Positions 33,688 to 45,860 are shown, counted from the first letter of the stretch. The stretch: 64,000 bases of DNA from Scilla litardierei (GCA_030789695.1 CM061142.1:281225043-281289042), one strand, 5' to 3'. Notes: a model not told the origin generated them from the sequence alone. Made by a program: numbers and translations.

Positions 33688-35900
33688 AGTTTGGTGACCC
33701 ACGCAGGTCCGTGCTAATTACCTCGTGAACAATATAGCAAGATCAGGTTGTACAATATAAAATACTCAAATTGAACTCTCGAGTACGGGATGTCTCGAGT
33801 ATTCACCGGTATTGGATATACGGGTGAAGTGTCCTTAATACCATCTATACTGGGTCTTCCTTGATCCTCATCACTTCCTTTGAACTCTTAACCCTTGCTT
33901 AGGAACTTGTGTTCTATTCTTGATTATACCCTCCTTAGTAACCACTTTTGCTAACCGTTATAGTTATTGGTTGAACTATCTACCCACTTCATCACCTTTC
34001 CTTCAGTTGATGATGGCACGCATATAAATGATAATCTTCCTTCAATGGACCATGATACCGGTCAATGTGCTTGGCTAAAGTCTGTTGGATCAATCTAGCT
34101 AGACTGGGCATAAGTGATCCTGGCTTAGTCACTTCCCTGGCCGTGTCCGCTGGACCGCAAGGACGTGAATCATGAGTATGTGATGTCGTCGATCTTATTC
34201 ACTATCAACCATCCTTTAAGCTTGATGAACTTTCACCTTCTTAGAATCTTTCTAGTTTGCTTGGAGCCTAACTACGTTTATTTTAAGGAGGGTAGCATTC
34301 GAATTTTCGATCATCAGAAGTTCGGATTTCTCGGTTGAAGCAGATCGAAGGACGTTCAGAAGTATTCGAGGATGATGCTGGAAATTTTGAGACGAGCCAA
34401 ACGTAGAGTGCACGTATAGGCTGTTATGTTTTTGAAACTCGTATTTCTTTTCTAACCCTGCTCCCATCTTGTACCCGATTTTTCCACGTGTTGGAATTCT
34501 TTCCCGCCTACCACCTCCCCTCATTATTGCCTTTGTCCTCATCCTTGCCTCGAGCCCCGTTTCTGCCTACCCTACACTATCTACCCATGACTTTCGACGT
34601 CCCCCTCTTTATTGCCATTGTCCGCTTCCTCACCTCGATCCCCGTTCCCGCCTAACCCCGACGACTTTCGGTGCCCCTTCTCTTTTTAACCCCTCTTCTC
34701 CTTCCTTCCCAAGCCACCCCGTGGTTCCCTTTTCACTCAGACATCGCCCCTCCTCCTCCCGGCCTCTTCCCCAAGCGAGCTCGCCATCTCACCCGAAGCC
34801 CCGCCAGCTTCTGCTCCACTCCATCGGAAGTCCCTGTCATGGATCGTCAACCAGCCGCAGCTCTCATCGCCGAGGACCCGCAACCACCAATGGCCCTTCG
34901 ACGTTCTGTTTTGGGATTTTTGGCCTTGGCGACAACCCTCGTCGCCACCCTCGCTACCACCGCTTGGCTGAGATCTTGGGAAGCCGTGATCCTTGGGCTT
35001 CTCTTGAGTTCTCTGCCCTGGGTCTCACCCCGGTTGAGATCCCGTTTAGGCTTCCTCTTGCGTCTACTTCTTTTGGTGTGCGGGAAAGCGTGTTTTTGGT
35101 TGTTCAATTGTTGGGTAATGTTGGGTGTTGCGAATGTCAAGTATTGGTCTACGGAAGGAGTGATGGCGATGCTTATTGGCATGATATTGTCCTTGGGTGT
35201 TGAAGTTGGATGTAGGCCTTGTGCTTGGCTCTGGATGAGAGCATGGATCCTGCCTTATTGTGGGATAGTATGGAGATTGACGGAAGGAATGCTAGCAGTG
35301 AATACTGACTTAGAGTGTTGGCCTTGTACTTACCTTTGGGCGGTGATTTGGACGTTAGCATGTGGTTGGGCATTATGGAAATTGATGGTGTTGGTACCCG
35401 TGGATTAGTCGATACATGCTATATTATGAACAACATCTGTGGCCAGACCCGTTAGTCACCAGTAGCACGAATAAACTTTATAGTCTTCCGGTTTATGTGG
35501 TTTAAATAGCTTGCTACTGGCTTATCACCTTAGGTTCCAAGTTTGAACAGATGTTGTCATCATAATAGCCCTCATTTTCATGTGATATTATTATCTCATG
35601 TTAATTTTGGGCTACTTGAGAAGTCAGAATAACTATTGTAATGATACTGGTCTCAGGAATAGTTACGAAAACTATGATGATGTTAATAGTATGTATTCAT
35701 ATATAATATCTCTTGTTTTCTTGATGCTATGATATCACATTATATTTCATGCTATTAACAACTCATTTTCTAAATTGTAATCATTCGACTAGTTTTCCAT
35801 TTTATCATTTATTTGTTTGAGCTTCTTAATAACCGCAATTATTTTATTTTATAAAGTTTTGAGAAATTCCGAGGACGGAATTATTTTAAGGAGTGTAGAA
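33688..35900 (+). other. T2 interior, no recognised retroelement gene
   Basis: 2213 bp between the LTRs. A primer-binding site should follow 33687 (AGTTTGGTGACCCACGCAGG), but I cannot match it to a tRNA. A 244-codon frame at 34469-35203 begins with TTG, not ATG. A 245-codon frame at 34671-35408 overlaps it. Neither resembles gag, protease, RT, RNase H or integrase. The more GC-rich part 34450-35100 could be captured host sequence. The 3' end has AATTCCGAGGACGGAATT (about 35868-35885) and a purine tract before the LTR. Confidence 0.7.
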
Positions 35901-38900
35901 TGTAACGACCTGAATTTTTCCAAAACATTTAAGCTAAATATTTGAAGTAATTTCATTTTTAATTGTGTTTTGTAATGGTTGATCAGGAGTTTTAAACGGA
36001 TTTCAAAAAAATTCTTATAAAAATATTTTGAAATACTAGACTTATTATAAAGTATTTCAGCAATTTCCGATTTCCTCAAATACCCAAAACATTTCTGTTA
36101 AAATTCATCTTCCAAAATTACCGTTTTGATTCGACGAATTTATTTTCTATACAAACGTCTTCAAAACGTTTTCAAACTTCTGCAGTAGCATCCTATGATC
36201 ATTTAGGGCTTCCCACATTAATTTCGTAATTTTTGGATATCATTTCAGTATAGAACCCACAAACCCGCTTCCTAAACGTTTTGACCAAAAACTAGTATCC
36301 CCATGGCCCAAACCCTGAAACGGACTTCGTATTCGCCATGCTCGCGACGATACGATCCCGTGGGTATGTTATCGTAATTTTTCGGACACGTTTACTATTG
36401 GGGGCAAAAACGTGATTTCGTTTTTTTTGTATTTTACTAATTACTTTCACTAATGGGGGTTTTACTTTTTACTAATTACTTTTAATCTATCCTAATTACC
36501 TACCTCACCTAACCATACACGTTAGCAACCCATGTGTTTCATGGGTTGGTAAAAATCCACACTTAGTCTTGCCACCATTAATACATATACCTAATGGTAT
36601 TAATTCTTTTGACTAATGTGGTTTTTTTATTATTAAATAAATCTTATTTAATCTTCCCCCCTAGTTCTTTCTCTCTCCCAGCATGCACGTTCTCATCTCT
36701 CTCCCTCAGCCCGCTCTCTCTCTCTCTCCCCCCAAGGCCGTGCAAATAACCCCTCTCCTCTCTCGCACTCGACCCTCGCACCCAAGCTCCGCCTGAGCTC
36801 TGACAGCAGCGACAACCCCAATAGCCACTAGCTACTCCGCCCTCCTCCGGAACCGCCTCTTCGCTCACCGCAGATGCCGCCCCGACCACTGAGAAGCCCC
36901 CGCTCCGAACTGCCACCCTCCGATGGCCTCCGCCACCGCCCGCCCTTCTCGTTCAGCCACCACAGCCGCTCGTCGCTCCGCCCCACTGCAGTCACCGCCG
37001 CCCGTAGCTCCTCTGCTGCCCACGCCTCCGAGACCCCACCCTGCTCCCGACTGCTCCATCACCCGCCACGGAGCCCCTCCGACGAGCTCGCCTGCCGTCG
37101 AACTGCCCGAGCGTCGCCTCGTCGAGACCGCTCCGAAGACCCCTCCGCCCACCTCCGTCGAGGCTGTCGCCACCCGCCTGCAGCCGCCTTTGCGAGCTCC
37201 AGAAACCGCCATGTCGGTGAGCTCGCCTCCGAGCGCCCCTCCACGCATCCTCCTCCCCTCTCGAATGCCTCCCCGTCGTGAACACCGCCGTCAGCAGCAA
37301 CACCCTCGACCTCTCCCCTCGAGCTCTGGTGTTCCTCTCCGATGAACTCGCTACGGCTCTCCGATCGACCCTTCACCAAGACCCGACCACCGCCGAGCCT
37401 CGAAAGCCGCTCCCCCGCCTTCTATCCCGAGAGCTCTGCCGCGCTGCCGCCGCCTCGCCGTCGCCGAAGTCACCCCGAGCCGCCGCCTGTTCCTCGTCGC
37501 CGTCCACCGCCCGGAGCTCCGCCGACGAGGCCCCGCAACCGACGCCCTCGACAGCACACATGAACGGGGTAATAACGATGGCACGATCGTAATTTTTGGA
37601 TTCTTTTGGTAATTATGAATTTTTAAATATTAATAATTGAGTATTATTGGTTATAAACTCATAACTAATTATACAGGGGCCAGAAAAATGTGCGGATAGC
37701 TCCAGAAAATCAGAAATGACATTCTGGACCCAATGGCGCTAGTTTCATCTCAATACGATGCTTAGTTTTTCCAGAATTAATTTTTAAGCCTAAATTTTAA
37801 ATACGTTACTTTCTTTTTAAAATCCGTATCTTGATATTTTTACGTACACTACTAAGTGATAAAAATATATGTTAAAGAACTCTCTGAGACGGCCATTTTG
37901 ACAGTTCATTTGCAACTTTCCGATACCGATTGCACCCAGAAGAAATGTTTGAATAAATACGTTACTAATTGAAAAATAGTTTTAAAATTATTTTTGAGCT
38001 TTTAAAAATTATAAAAATTAACAGAGGCATCTGAAAAATATTTCCTCTTGCAGAAAAATTATTTTCATCATATCTAGGCTATAGAAAAATTTAGAACGTT
38101 TTCCGACACTGTTTCAATCGATTATAAAATCAAACACGTTAAGTTAAATAGGTAGAAAATAGGTGTTCTGTAACCGATTGTTCTTGTGTTTTGCAGGTAC
38201 AAATTCTTGTGCATCAACGTCCGTAGAAGCCCTAGAACCAGTTCCGGCTTGCTACGTCAGCCTCGCAATTGGTAAGTCACGATTAATTCTAATGTTAGAA
38301 AATTAGATAAGTGTACCTGTATGAACTTAGGAACTTTGCATATAGCCTCAGAACGACTACTTGACTTGAACCGAACTTGAGACCTGATCTAATAGGAAAG
38401 TAATCAACTATAGATTACTTTGCCAACTTTCAACTTTGGTGGTTGTTAAACACAAACATCAACTTGGGTAAATTGTGTACTACCGAAACTACCACCCTTA
38501 AACCAACAGTTTTTTTATTCCATGTTTGTTGGACTTGTCTTTATCCTCAAATTTCTTAGCATCTGCTCTGCTTTACTTTCTAGTTTTAAAACCAGTAGTA
38601 CCGGTTAACTATCATCGTGAAAAAGGAATTGATAACATCTTGAAACAGTACTAGACACCCCGAAATGTTGGACTTGTCTTTATCCTCACTTCGCTTGGCT
38701 ATCTTGCTTTGAAAAGAATGTCTGGCTTTCTGGTTTTCAATAAGAAAGTCAACCAGTTGACTTGGTTTGACTAGCAACATGTGGAACAGCTTGTATCTTG
38801 TGGAATATCGTGTGGAACATCTCGTGTAACATCATGAAAAGGAAATGTACATAGAACACTTGACACTTCACTGGGGTTTTGGGGTAACTCATAGTTTGAG

Positions 38901-39674
38901 AGAGTGTGGGAGCTATGACCGGGGGTTCATCTACTTGCATGCCTGTGTCGGTAAAATTACAAGGTCTGCCTGCGTCGGCAAAACGGTTCCTGGCAATAGA
39001 TGAACTTTATGGTTGCATATCATACTCTCCGACTTGAGTCACGTAGTGTAGTTACTTTTGCACAGTCACTTTTACTGTACGCACTACAGTCACCTTTACT
39101 TTACGCAGTACATACACTTTACCTACTATACATGTGCAGTCACAGTACTTTACTTGTCGCACTTTTAGCTACAGCAGTAGTATGTTTCACTTGCCTAGCC
39201 TGCTTTACACTTACACCACCACAGTACAGTTGTTCTCTCCTTTTAGTACTATTTCCTTTTACTACTCAGCCGTGTACAGTTGTTGCTCAGTACTTTACTT
39301 TTCACTCCAGTTTATTTGTACTTAGTTACTTTTGTCATACTTGTGCACTGCTTCTTTTCTATATTTAGAATTGTTGTGACTTACCTACGGTTCCATCTCC
39401 GTGGCACCACAGATGACGTACAGATGAAGATAGATGCTCCTGAGCTAATAGCGCCAAAGTTCAACTGCAGCTTACAGAGTTATTTTCAGTGTTGTGTACT
39501 TTATTCTTTCATGTATATTGTTGGGACATCTTGTACAGTACGGGTTGTAATAATTGGACACTATTTGGGTATTTTTGTACATCTCTGCATCGTGGCTATT
39601 TTGATTTCACTGGTAACCTGCAGGACCTGCGCAAATATCAAAAAGTAACGGGCCCCCGAGAGCGGGTCGTTACA
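35901..39674 (+). mobile_element. T2 3' LTR
   Basis: 3774 bp, colinear with the 5' LTR and very similar to it. It keeps the GC-rich block (about 36670-37560) with a small deletion near 37450, the exon-like segment and the terminal GGTCGTTACA followed by the CCTGG duplication. Confidence 0.92.
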
Positions 39675-39876
39675 CCTGGGGCGCTGTCGAAGGGGACGCT
39701 GGGCACTAGTTGGAAAGGATGGGTTCTCTCTATTGTTCCATGTGAGTTTTGTAGAGGGGAACTTGGGTACGTGATCGGTGAATGTGAGGATGTGTTGGGA
39801 AGTGGAGCGAAGTATGGGGATGAGCACGTGGGGTAGTTGTGAAGGTATTCTACATGAAGTTGTAAATAGATACGTG

Positions 39877-39880
<4 letters not shown>

Positions 39881-39952
<72 letters not shown>
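39881..39952. repeat. (GA)n microsatellite in the right T1 LTR
   Basis: 36 GA units. The matching site in the left LTR (about 25541-25553) has only about six, so it expanded in this copy after insertion. Confidence 0.95.
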
Positions 39953-39954
<2 letters not shown>

Positions 39955-40969
39955 ATGTGCGTGAATTTTGGGATGTGGGGGTGTTCGTTCAGATTTGTAG
40001 AGGAGAGAGTGGTGTGCAGTTACGAGATGATGGGGTGTTGTTGAGATCTTTCGCAGTGCAACGTGGAGGGGAAATTAGTTAAGATATATGGTTAATTAAT
40101 ATCTATTATAAATCTCTTAAGATTAGGGTGATATATAATTTGTTAGGATCTGGAAAAATCAATTGAGTTAGGTATTAGGATTTGATAAATTGTTGCGTTA
40201 TGATCAGACTAGGAAGATTTGGTATAAATATTTGATTAGGAAGATCGATTCAGTTATGATAATTGGATTCATTGGATTTAAATTAGATTTATTACGATTC
40301 AGATTCATCAAGATTTAGTAGGTTGCGATATACAATGGATTAAGATTTGGATTAAAAGATCAATATCATTAAGATGCTTAGATTTGTTTATGGAACCGAT
40401 TTTGGTTAATATTTGTGGGTTTGGTTGTGTGATCTGTTAAGATTTGGTGCGTGTATGTTGAGGTATGATACAGGATTAGTTAGGATTCAGGTTTATCAAC
40501 AGTGGATTTAATTAAGATATTAGAAGTTGGTTAAGATCTTATTGATTTGATTAAGATATGATTTAAATCCAATTTCTAAATCTAACTAAGTATGATATTT
40601 GATTATGAAGAATCTATTTGATCAAGATATTTAAAGAATCAATCTGGTTAACATATTTATTTTGGGAGAAATAGTTTTGGTTAAGATTAGATTTATTAGA
40701 TTCGGATTAGATAATTTATTCGATTAAGATGTTTTTATTTCGAAGGATCGATTGGGTTAAGATGTGATTTGATTAATATGATTTCGCGCCTATAACCAAC
40801 ATCAACCACAAGTCAAAGAAGATATTGTGATCGTCAAATCGTTAGCTCGAGCTTTGAAAATAATAATAATAATACTCCATAAAATCATTTGGTAAATACT
40901 CTAATGAATCACTATACGAATTAAATACGCACGAAATGCATATATTCAAAAACAGTCCGTTACAGAATG

Positions 40970-41146
40970 TTTTAACATGTTTAGATTCTCATTAATCTAA
41001 AATCAATATACATTCTATTTTCCCCTTGATATCGACAATAGAACTAAAATAAATTTTATACCAAGACTGTATGTTTTAACATGGAAGGTTCTCATTAATC
41101 TTAAATTAAAATAAATTCTATTTTTTCCTTGAAATCGACAGTATAA
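40970..41146 (-). repeat. 104-bp CACTA-side tandem repeats (right part)
   Basis: Continuation of the array from 14405-14420: unit 2 resumes at 40970 and ends at 41057, and unit 3 runs 41058-41146 until cut by the G1 LTR. Units share CATTAATCT, AAATTCTATTTT and ATCGACA. Confidence 0.75.
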
Positions 41147-43214
41147 TGACGTGCGTTTATATTTTATATATTCACGCACGTCTTCTTCGTGATTTCCCGT
41201 TATTTTCTGTCGTTTCATATCCGTCCTTTCGTGTTTTTTTGTATCTTTTCACTTTCCTTGTGTTTTTGTGTAAATGCAGGAGTTTCCAGTGTTAGGGACA
41301 TACAAAGCTGATATCATGAGTCCCCGGAGCAACGGGAGGTGTCACGCACGATCCCGATGGCTAAACGTCAAAGATTGCTATATTTCAGCCCTCAATCGAT
41401 CGGGTGGACAGAGCCACCCGATCGGTTGATGCACGCGTATCCGACCCGAACAGGAGCTGAAGAGAAGAGCAGCTCACCCGATCGGTTCAGTGATCGGGTG
41501 AGATCGATAGAGCTCTCTGTCTTTTGATCTTAATTCCAACCGATCGGGTGATATCTCACCCAATCGGTTCATCTGGAGCTGAAGACCAACAATTCACGTC
41601 CCGATCACGCCACCCGCTCGCCTCAGCACCTGCTTGAAGCTTCTGAAGCCCAATTGCCAAAGCCACCCAATCGGTTGACTTCTCAACCGATCGGGTCATC
41701 TCCCCGGGTCATTTTCGGGAAGAACTCACCCGACCGGTTGACATTTCAATCGATCGGGTGGCCTTTTCTTTTTCTTTCACGCACTGCTACTCATTCATTG
41801 AAGATCTGCTATAATTTCAGAGGGATTTTGGGTGATCTCTTATTTTTCTAGCATCGGCATCGTCGTTAGCTTTCCAACGATAGGTCGCATGCCCAAATCC
41901 GATTTTTCTACATTTTTCTGGAATTTTCTGAGCGCAACTGTGTGCTGAAATTGAGTGTTGTCTGGATTTTCATTTCATCCGATCGGTTGATGTCCGGGTG
42001 GCCGTCCGGGTAGCTAAATTTCAACTGTTTAGTCTCTGTTTATTTCCACCCGATCGGGTGAACTTCCACCCGATCGGGTGGGCCTGTTTTGACAGTTTTG
42101 CTGGGTTTTTGGACCCCAAAAGTGAGGGCTTTGAGGGGGCTTATAAATAGAAGTTGGGGCACGACTTGAATAGGACTCTCTCCCATTTTTTCAGCAGTTT
42201 TCTCCCCATTTCTTGGGAGCTTTAGGTTAGGTTAGATTAGGTTTTCTCTTCCAATAATTCTTGTAATGGATTGAAGATTCTATGGCAAGATAAGTATTTT
42301 CTTCTCTCATTTTCCATTGTTTTGTGTTATTTTAATTGTTGCTTGATGGTGAATGTTTATTTGTCTTTTTCATTGCTTTCTTTTATGTTCTTCACCATTG
42401 AGTTGTGTTTGATGAACCCTAATATGGGTTAGAGTAGGATTGATGCTTGGGTTGTTTCAATTGGCTTAGTTGCATGGTATGTGTTCGATGGAATGTGTCA
42501 ATGGGGATTTCTTGCAATCTGAGTCCAATTCGTATGGCAACACACTAGTTGTGTTGGGGATTGGGGTCCGTTGTCTTGTCCAGTCAAGATCCGCTTTGAT
42601 GTATTTCTGGAAATCACATTCGACCTATTTGGACATTAGGGTTACGCTGGGGCGTTTTATTGTCATTGGCAGGAGAAAGACCGCCTCTGACCGTCGGGCC
42701 AAGGGGAAATAAACTTGGCGGTTGACTCCCTAGCCACAGCTCACACCCCTAGCGTAGACATTGAGTCCTCGTGCATGGGAACGGCTTGGACGAAGTGTTG
42801 GGAGTTATCATTGTGGCCTTCATGCTCCCGGTTGCGATCGGTGTTAATGGACATGGGAATTCCCACCGTCCGAAACCGGGTAGACCTAGCGTACTGGGCA
42901 TGACCGGAATATCAGGCCCGTGGACGCTAGGTACCACCTTTTGGGGCAATGTCTGACCCTGGGTCAAGTCAAATGCCAAGTGTCATGAGTGCTCTAGCCC
43001 GTGTTAGCGGGGATTCATTTCTTGTCTTTTTATTTCTTTCTTTTATTTCAACACTTCCACTCACATTATCTGTGTAGCTAGCACACAACCTAGGCGAGGC
43101 TAGTAGCCATTCAAGCCATCCACCTCTCTGAGTTCGATAAACCCGCACCCTACACTAACCGTGCACTAGCGGTAAAACGACACCGCGCCCAAACCGTAAA
43201 CGGGGCACCGGTCA
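41147..43214 (+). mobile_element. G1 5' LTR
   Basis: 2068 bp, TGACGTGCG...CCGGTCA. The first 35 bp form a hairpin: GACGTGCGT and ACGCACGTC, 9-bp arms with a 17-nt loop. From about 41393 to 42080 there are many CCGATCGG-core palindromes, including perfect CACCCGATCGGGTG at 42047-42060 and 42067-42080. Several short open frames in the 3' part of the LTR have no recognisable product. Confidence 0.9.
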
Positions 43215-43220
43215 AGTTTT

Positions 43221-43238
43221 TGGCGCCGTTTCTGGGGA
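43221..43238 (+). other. G1 primer-binding site, tRNA-Asp type
   Basis: TGGCGCCGTTTCTGGGGA lies 6 nt after the 5' LTR. It matches the common plant Ty3 primer site TGGCGCCGTTGCCGGGGA (complement of the tRNA-Asp 3' end) apart from the GC/TC bases in the middle. Confidence 0.85.
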
Positions 43239-43434
43239 GGCGTTCGGTTTGATATTAGCTTAGCTTGGGTTCGTAAGACTACACAAAAAAATACAATAAC
43301 CAAGAAATTTTTCCCCCACCATTATATTATCTTTTTGTTATTTTCTTGTACTATTGACGCTCCTCTTTAGTTTTCTTAATTTTGTTGTCCAGGTATCTTT
43401 GATATTACTATATAGATCAGATTTCGATGCTCAG

Positions 43435-43885
43435 ATGGGAGGCTACGATCCCTATTCATTTGAGGTTTGTGAGACTTGTGGGATGGCGGGGCACGTGTGT
43501 TATGATTGCCCATTTACGCTTGAAAGCCTCCCCCTACACCAAGGCCAAACATTTTCCCACAACCTTAGCCCAAACACCTCCCATCCATTTCCTCAACCTT
43601 ATATCCCTCCATAAACACAAGAAGAATCAATTCTCGTGTCTCTCCTTGAAAGTGCCATGTTTAAACAAGGACAAATTTTACAAAACTTGATGGTACCAAT
43701 CGCCGAGCCTACACCGAGGAGAGGGGATGAAGGAGAGGATATACCACTTTTATGGTTGAGACCACCATCTCATCGGCCACCATAGACACATCTCATGTCG
43801 ATACCCCATTTTTCCAACATTACCACTTGGATGACAAAGCATTTTTTGATGATGATGGTGAGGATGGGGTGATTTCTATAGGATC
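43435..43885 (+). pseudogene. G1 ORF, 5' part with zinc knuckle
   Basis: It starts MGGYDPYSFEV at 43435. Residues 12-25 are CETCGMAGHVCYDC, a CX2CX4HX4C knuckle as in retroelement Gag or related RNA-binding proteins. A stop occurs at 43612-43614. Beyond it a Gln/Leu-rich then acidic region (HLDDKAFFDDDGEDG) can be read with a frame change up to the solo LTR at 43886. Downstream coding resumes at 46321, but the frames do not join, so the gene was decayed before or after the LTR arrived. Confidence 0.6.
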
Positions 43886-44154
43886 TGTAACGACTGGTTT
43901 TCATATATCTGGATTTATTATATTATATATATATGTTTGGTGGATTTTCTCCTCATGTGTGTTTTTCGTCTCCGTAGCTTTCACTTTCGATCGTTTCGTC
44001 GTGATTTCTTAGCTTCTTCCGTTGATCGTCGATTTCGGAGTAAGTCATTCGTGGCGGGCTTCATTTCGGTCATATCTTATTGTTAGATCAAGCCTAGGAG
44101 TCTTAGGAATCGATCCCGGAGCTTCGCGCTCCATTTCGGAACTTTCTGTACACG

Positions 44155-44580
44155 TTAGCCGGTACAAGAAGGGGAACCGACCGACTATATGATGATTTAG
44201 TCTATCGGCAAACCTTCATGGACCGACTAGTGGGCCTTGTAAATTACTCAGGAGTTACTGTTTATCGTTAGTCGGTCTAAGAACATTGGTCGACCGACTA
44301 GGTTGCAAACTAGTCGGTCAGCAATCGTTCTTTAACCGACTAACTCTATGATCATTTTTGATACCAAGTACTATTCATTCTTAGTCGGTCTAAGAACGTT
44401 CATCGACCAACTAGATGACAAACTAGTCGGTCAGTAGTTGTTCTTTGATCGACTAAATCTAAATCCTATTTTTGTACAGGAGTTACTGTTTGGACTTAGT
44501 CGGTCTGCGTTGGTCAACCGACCGACTAGTTCCCAAACTAGTCGGTCAGTGGTTGCTCTTTGACCGACTAATCAGTGTCG
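44155..44580 (+). repeat. AGTCGGTC palindrome segment (solo LTR copy)
   Basis: Alternating AGTCGGTC and GACCGACT words spaced roughly 20-40 bp, for example around 44270-44345, 44380-44455 and 44500-44570. The segment, including the flanking phrases about GTTAGCCGGTACAAGAAG and TTACTGTTTATCGTTAGTC, parallels 48910-49440 in S1. Confidence 0.8.
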
Positions 44581-45860
44581 AAACCCTAATTTCTGGGCAG
44601 CCGCCAGCACTCCCTATTTAAACCCCACCCACGATTTCTTTCATCCCTCTTTCATTCTCCTGAGCCATTTTCTCCCCCAAATCACACTCCAACATTTCCC
44701 CAAGCCATTCCTTCCTCCCTTGGAGTTTCCCTCTCCATTTTGGCCTACCACCATGCCCTATGCCATCTCCAACCCCCAAAAATCCCCAAAACCCCATTTC
44801 TCCAGATTTTCCCCATCCATTCCAGATCTGAACGCTAGGTTCCCCGGATCGTTTCTTCCGTTGCCATGCTTGCTCGGCATCATTCTTCCTCTTCGATACG
44901 GTAATAACTCGATCTCTTAATATCCTCATAACCCATTTGTGTTTTTGTGAAACACTAATAAAACTAGGTTGGATGTTGTTTTAATGTTGTTTTGCCATGG
45001 CAGCGATCTCAACTCCGTAGTTAGCATTTGTGTGACGGCCTCGTTGATCGTCATCCTCGGTGCTAGGCAAGTGAAACTTGCCACTTAGGGTTTTGGGCCA
45101 TGTCTTAGGCCATTTGCTTATTGTAGGCGTAAAAGAGACTAGGCAACGAAATGATACTCGCCTAGGCGTAATTTCAGGAACTAGCTTGACAACGAAGCTA
45201 GATCCATCATTTATCATGTTGCATAACTACCATGTCATATTTAATTTAATTAACGGTACGCAAATTAATTGTCATCCATGCTATCTATGTTGAATTTCGC
45301 ATTCGTAGCACATGCTACAATACTTGTGTTTCCTGGCTCGTGTTCCAGAAGCGGGCTACGTGAGTTGGTTGATAGCCAATGCCCGACCTACTTGTTTCCG
45401 GCTAGGCACCTGCGTTGCAGGCATAACCCTACGCCATACGTGTTAAATACACTTCTTAGCTCGTGATCCAGAAGCGAGCATTCCGTGTTCGGGGTAATGC
45501 CCTGGCTCGATACACGTGGAGGGGTAGAGATAAACGGTCACTTGAGCTTAGGAGTTGGCTCGATCAGCCACTCTAGCCAACAGGCGGAATCTCTGTGCAC
45601 AACTTGATTTACTTGACGTGTTCACTTGACGTGAACTACTTGACTTGTACTTGTCCGTGTTTTACTTGTAAAACTTGTTATCCATGCCTTACTTGCCACT
45701 TGCTACTTGTGCTTCCCATTACTTGTCACTTCCACACTATACTTGCCATGTCATGCATCATACTATAACTGCTAGGTTGTTAGTTTACCTTACTTTCAGT
45801 TTCTTTGCCCAAGTCTTTTAGACTTGCTGACATGTGCCCCTTTACTCTTTTGGGTGACAC

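Larger units (their letters stand above)
29905..39674 (+). mobile_element. T2: non-autonomous Tekay-like LTR element nested in T1
   Basis: It is bounded by the target duplication CCTGG (29900-29904 and 39675-39679). The LTRs are 29905-33687 and 35901-39674, starting TGTAACGACC and ending GGTCGTTACA, a perfect 10-bp inverted terminal match. The interior (2213 bp) has no gag or pol domain. The 3' end has AATTCCGAGGACGGAATT and a purine tract just before the right LTR, so it reads plus. LTR copies differ by about seven bases in their first 330 bp, fewer than the T1 LTRs, in keeping with a later insertion. Confidence 0.92.
14421..40964 (-). mobile_element. T1: non-autonomous Tekay-like LTR element with very long LTRs
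   Basis: The element is bounded by the target duplication GAATG (14416-14420 and 40965-40969). On the minus strand each LTR starts TGTAA(T/C)GG and ends GGGGCGTGACA. The interior is only 26545-27045. The 3' LTR on the minus strand (left copy) is preceded by AATTCCGAGGACGGAATT and a purine tract, a layout I know from plant Tekay/Del chromoviruses. Without later insertions each LTR is about 4.07-4.14 kb. There is no gag or pol, so mobility would need proteins in trans. A LINE, a Helitron, a MITE-like element and T2 lie within its LTRs. Confidence 0.9.
27046..40964 (-). mobile_element. T1 right LTR (5' LTR on the minus strand), split by T2
   Basis: Its plus-strand ends are TGTCACGCCCCGC at 27046 and GTCCGTTACA at 40964. 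LTR proper is 27046-29904 and 39680-40964; T2 fills 29905-39674. The join (GGCCTGG to GGCGCTGT) matches the uninterrupted left LTR near 25350-25365. About 28946-29904 is GC-rich as in the left copy, and 40070-40960 is AT-rich. The start sample compared by eye has about ten differences from the left LTR in 210 bp. Confidence 0.9.

Noticed and set aside
33013..33717. Hydrophobic frames of about 120 codons in the T2 LTR (also 39000-39648)
   Set aside because: They come from TACTTTAC/CAGTAC-rich low-complexity DNA and several frames overlap.
34469..35203. Secreted or membrane protein gene in the T2 interior
   Set aside because: The frame starts at TTG, overlaps another frame of equal length, and is Pro/Ser-rich without a recognised domain. 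Captured host sequence remains possible.
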